In this document: positions 60,732 through 64,000 of the stretch, one piece after another
How positions within the stretch are numbered: the first letter of the stretch is position 1
Layout: each line of letters starts with the position of its first letter
Program-made: the position numbers and the translations under genes
Assembly (NCBI GenBank): GCA_022592435.1
Contig: JABYQS010000164.1
Coordinates: 1 to 64,000, forward strand
Source of the DNA: Cerioporus squamosus
Taxonomy: Eukaryota > Basidiomycota > Agaricomycetes > Polyporales > Polyporaceae
Direction: 5' to 3'
Length of the DNA: 64,000 nt
Notes under the pieces: generated by a model
What the model saw: only the letters and a program-made list of their open reading frames with translations
The model's database searches: none
Told to the model about the DNA's origin: nothing

Positions 60732-61767
60732 GGCGGTTGCGTTGTATATGTGCGTTTTCCCTCCCTCTCCTACCCGCATTGCATGCTCATCACCTTGTTT
60801 CTGCAGTATTTTCGGCAGTATTTACTCTGGATGCACTTCCGAGCGCTGAGCTGCGCTGGCAATAAACTTGACAGGCTCTAGCCCAAGTACGTGCGACCTC
60901 AGGATGACTCCCTTTCCGCGATCATTGTGGAGGCGGGCTCACTTTCAGAATGAAAAGGGAGACGGGATGGTGTGAAGGAGATATGGACTGCCGAGGTATG
61001 TGCATGTCCTTGCTTTCCAAGTTGCTCCCAGAGCGTAGTCGCCAGCCTCAGTCGGCTATACCGTTGCCCCTCGCACCGTTGCGCCCCTCGCACCGTTGCG
61101 CACGTCGCACTTGCATTCCAGCTAGTCGCCGGAAGATCGTTCATGTGCATAGAACTCAGATTCAATACCCCGAGCGAAACCCTTCGCGGACGGGAAGTCG
61201 AGCTCCAGGCTGAGGTTATGTAGCTCCGATGTCGACGGTAAGTGTCACTGTCACTACCCGTCCAGACTGGACACCGGTATGGACATCCTCAGCAGCGAAC
61301 GTGCGCGCAAAATCGCCTCCCTCGCGTGCAGCAGGAACGCGCCTGTCTATCCCCGAATACCCCGTGCCGTCTGGCGTGTCTCGTGGATGTCCACGTTCAC
61401 TCTGCGACCTTCTCTCACCTGTCGCAGCAGGAAGAGCGTTGGAGAATGTATGTCCGCGGTGCAGCGTTGCCTCCGTTGTGTTGTACGAGCTATATCTGAA
61501 CGTGGCCAATCGGTCGGCGTTACGACTGATAAGTACGAGAAACCATATGATGGATCTCCAATTGATCGCCCTACACCACAGCTGATACGCTCCTGCCCAT
61601 CAGTCCGCTGCTTTGACATCAATCCGAGGACCGAGACAGTATGGAATCCTGCCAACTATCCGAGCGCGGCACGAAACGTATCGCCCCTGGAGCAGCACCG
61701 GTATAAATACCGTGAGCGACGTCCCGACGCGTCTCCAGTCCCCTCGCCCGCCACGCACGTCTCCGCG
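60732..61767. other. Intergenic, no supported gene
   Basis: It contains the 3' flank of the coatomer gene and the promoter of the phosphoesterase. A short repeat, CCCCTCGCACCGTTGCG, occurs twice in a row near 61068-61100. No exon is supported. Confidence 0.45.
61702..61709 (+). promoter_or_regulatory. TATA box of the phosphoesterase gene
   Basis: TATAAATA lies 66 bp before the ATG at 61768, within a GC-rich stretch, in a position typical for a core promoter with a short leader. Confidence 0.5.
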
Positions 61768-62646
61768 ATGCAGCTCACGTCGTTGCTCGCGCTCTTCCTT
61801 GCCGCGCTCGCGGTCCGGGCGTGCCCCGGCGAAGACCACGACCACGCGCACGCGCACGGACACGAACGGCGCGCCTATCCCCAGACGCGCCTCACCCCGC
61901 CCACCAGGCCGCTCGTCTGGGGGGACGTGAACATCATCCACACCACCGACAGCCATGGCTGGCTCCTCGGACACCAGAAGAGCTCGTTCCCCGAGCCGAA
62001 CTACAGGTGAGTCGCGACGCTCTGGTCGGTTCCTCGGACGCGGAGAGCGGGCTGATGGCGCGGGACGGAGCACAGTGGCGACTTGGGCGACTTCGCGTCT
62101 TTCGTGACCCACATGAAGCAGCTCGCGGTTGTGCGTTCACGATTGTTGGTATGGGATGGTGCTGCGGACTGAGTTCTGGTGTAGGAAAAGGATGTCGATC
62201 TTCTCTTGGTTGACTCGGGTGACTTGCACGACGGTGCGCGCATTGCCTGCCTTGCTATTCGATGCGGGAGGGATTGACATCGCCATGAACAGGTACGGGC
62301 TTGTCAGACGGCTTCCCTCCGGGCGGTGTCGACGGTCACGAGGTGAGTCGAGTTGTCGGGTGCCTCGATGGAAGAGAGTCTCAAACCGGTTCGCAGTCGA
62401 ATAAGTTCCTGTTCGAACTGCCTTACGACATCATGGCTATCGGCAAGTGAGTCCACTGTCTATCCGTGTCACTCGTAGGCGTAACGAGTCTTACGATGGT
62501 GTCTAGTCATGAGCTGTACATCTACAACAACACGTACGATATGTACAAGACCTTCGCCCCAAAGCTGAAGGGCCGCTACCTGTCGTCGAATGTCAATATT
62601 ACCGTCGTGGACGAGCACGGGAAGGCAGTCAGCGTGCCCGTCGGCG
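61768..62646 (+). CDS. Secreted calcineurin-like phosphoesterase / 5'-nucleotidase, 5' part only
   Basis: A signal peptide (MQLTSLLALFLAALAVRA) and a His-rich stretch (EDHDHAHAHGHE) precede the metallophosphoesterase motifs. These are NIIHTTDSHGWLLGH (the DxH metal ligands), DLLLVDSGDLHDGTGLSDG (GDxxD) and ELPYDIMAIGNHELYIYN (GNHE). They are spread over about six exons joined in phase, for example ending 62006 and resuming 62076. This matches fungal secreted Ser/Thr-phosphatase-like 5'-nucleotidases, which normally continue for several hundred residues. Here the last recognisable exon ends at 62646 (VSVPVGG) with a GTAAGT donor. No continuing exon was found in the remaining 1.35 kb. The gene is either truncated or interrupted by the repeat-bearing DNA that follows. 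Confidence 0.75.
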
Positions 62647-64000
62647 GTAAGTACATGCACGAAGCTCGGGAAGGCGAGAGGGCGGCGGTTTGGCGGCGGT
62701 GGCGCTGCGTGTAGTAGACAGCCGAATATATTTTGTGCGCGCTCCGCTGGCGGCGAGTAGCCTCGTGTGGGTGGCTAGGCCGGATCTGGGTGGCTAAGGT
62801 CAGATCTACCAGATAGATGGACTGCCTCATAGCACCAGAGAGGGGCATAGCACCAGAGAGGGGCATAGCACCAGAGAGGGGTAATAGCACCAGAGAGGGG
62901 CATAGCACCAGAGAGGGGCATATCCCACCTCGGGAGGGTCCATAGCACCTTAGAAGGGTACCCGGTCGAGCTGTCCAGGACAAGGGGCGGGGACACGAGA
63001 GGTCACACAGGCAGTTCGCAGAGTTGGGACATGTATGTATTCGATGTACACGTAGACACGCCGCAGAATGCATGGATTTGTACAGAGGACTCGCGCGCGA
63101 TCGACACAGAACTCGTCCGGACGCACGGGCGCCTATCCCCCGCCTCTCTTGTCTTCCGACCACCATCCCGCTGCCCATGTCCGTCCTGCGCGCGCGGGTT
63201 TGCGGTGGATCTTCCGTGAGTGCGACTGTTTGATGCCAAAACGACGCATGGACTCACCTGTACTCTCACTTTGCGCGGCACTGAGCTCTTCCAAGACTTC
63301 GACGCGACAAGCGTGTCCTGACGCGGCGACAGCGCTGCAACGCTCGGACGCGTGTGATGACGGGTGAGAACGAAGGTACGCGTATACAGGTGAGTTGCTG
63401 TGCTTTTCCTCGCTCTCGGACGCGACTTCCGGGGGGGTCGGGACGGCATCGAGGTGCGTCGCTGGCCCGAGGTGCGTGGACGAGACGGTCGCAGAACTCG
63501 AATCACAGGCCTGCAGAGTAAAACAGAGCCCCCGGGAGAATGACAAGGCTCGAGCGCACCCGCAGGTACGTGCACAGGTAGTCGGTATGTTCCGATAACG
63601 TGCCGCACGCGCGTCGCCCAGACTTGATGACCGCGGCGAGTGCTCACCAGGTCCTATCGCTCGCAACGGCGAGCTTCGTCCCGGGAGGCAGCCCGGGAGT
63701 CTTCGAGAGCAGCGGGAAGTCGCCTCCGGGAGTGCTGGCTATGGTCCCGATGGTGAGTGTGTTCGGTGCGTTGCAGCTGGTGCGCGGGACCGGCGAAGGG
63801 CTGTGAGGAGCGAAGAAGTAAGTCGGACGTTGCCATGTCCACAGCGAAACATTCCACTCACTTTACAGCGCACACAGCGCTCGAGAGGGGTGAAGATACA
63901 CCCAGGAGAGCAGGACACACGCGGGTCTCTCTTGCAGCGGCGGCGGGTGCTTACCACGTCCTACAGTTCTCATGTCGTCCAGCCTCGTCCCGGGAGAGCT
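62647..64000. other. Non-coding, repeat-bearing DNA after the broken phosphoesterase
   Basis: This stretch holds an 18 bp tandem array and GC-rich sequence without family signals. Two diverged similar segments lie at about 63630-63710 and 63935-64000 (both with GTGCT-ACCA-GTCCTA and CGTCCCGGGAG). It may be an insertion in the phosphoesterase gene that extends beyond the window. Confidence 0.45.
62828..62920 (+). repeat. 18 bp tandem repeat, about five copies
   Basis: The unit is CATAGCACCAGAGAGGGG. Copies follow each other directly, with a TA replacing part of one unit near 62882. More diverged copies follow to about 62970. There are no spacers. Confidence 0.9.

Noticed and set aside
62828..62970. 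18 bp units as telomere or subtelomere sequence
   Set aside because: The unit is not a TTAGGG-type repeat, and only about five good copies exist.

Overview
The window looks like nuclear DNA from an agaricomycete fungus, most likely a polypore-type basidiomycete. Coding regions are GC-rich, genes are cut by many 46-70 nt introns with GTRNGT donors and CTNAC-like branch points, and the gene families are typical of that group (DUF6533 membrane proteins, F-box/LRR-like proteins, HET-domain proteins, serine-rich cupredoxin-like secreted proteins). All product calls come from reading translated exons; no database search was possible. Because the genes are spliced, start codons and small exons are the least certain parts.

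Layout. 1-27 kb is mainly housekeeping and membrane genes: an F-box-like gene (1.3-2.9 kb), a TM198/TM7S3-like membrane protein (4.1-5.5 kb), a MYND zinc-finger gene on the minus strand (6.5-7.3 kb) bracketed by diverged direct repeats, a complete transportin/karyopherin-beta2 (10.1-13.6 kb), a sugar-porter MFS transporter (minus, 14.3-16.4 kb), a multi-pass membrane protein of unknown role (17-18.8 kb), a DUF6533 membrane protein (minus, 21.2-22.9 kb) and a second F-box-like gene (minus, 23.8-25.1 kb). Two related pieces of an unrecognised gene family lie at 19.9-20.8 and 25.9-26.7 kb.

27-55 kb is the accessory heart of the window: seven copies of one HET-domain gene family, in both orientations. 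Three copies read straight through (27.2, 48.5 minus, 53.0 kb). One is split by a 1,028 bp segment that can be spliced out in frame (35.9-39.0 kb). Two are nearly identical inverted copies sharing one frameshift (39.5 plus, 46.1 minus). One carries a single-base frameshift (49.3-51.2 kb). Every full-length copy has the N-terminal HET domain, one intron at a conserved place, and a shared C-terminal region of about 300 residues that I cannot assign. Interspersed are two paralogous secreted cupredoxin-like genes with matching exon sizes, a medium-chain dehydrogenase/reductase and a DHA2-type MFS transporter. The pattern suggests an expanding, partly decaying self/non-self recognition cluster; that function is inferred from the family.

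55-64 kb returns to single-copy genes: an unnamed fungal protein, a carnosine-N-methyltransferase-like (N2227) enzyme, the coatomer zeta subunit, and the 5' part of a secreted calcineurin-like phosphoesterase/5'-nucleotidase whose reading frame is lost next to an 18 bp tandem repeat. Stretches between genes hold no reliable coding signal unless noted.
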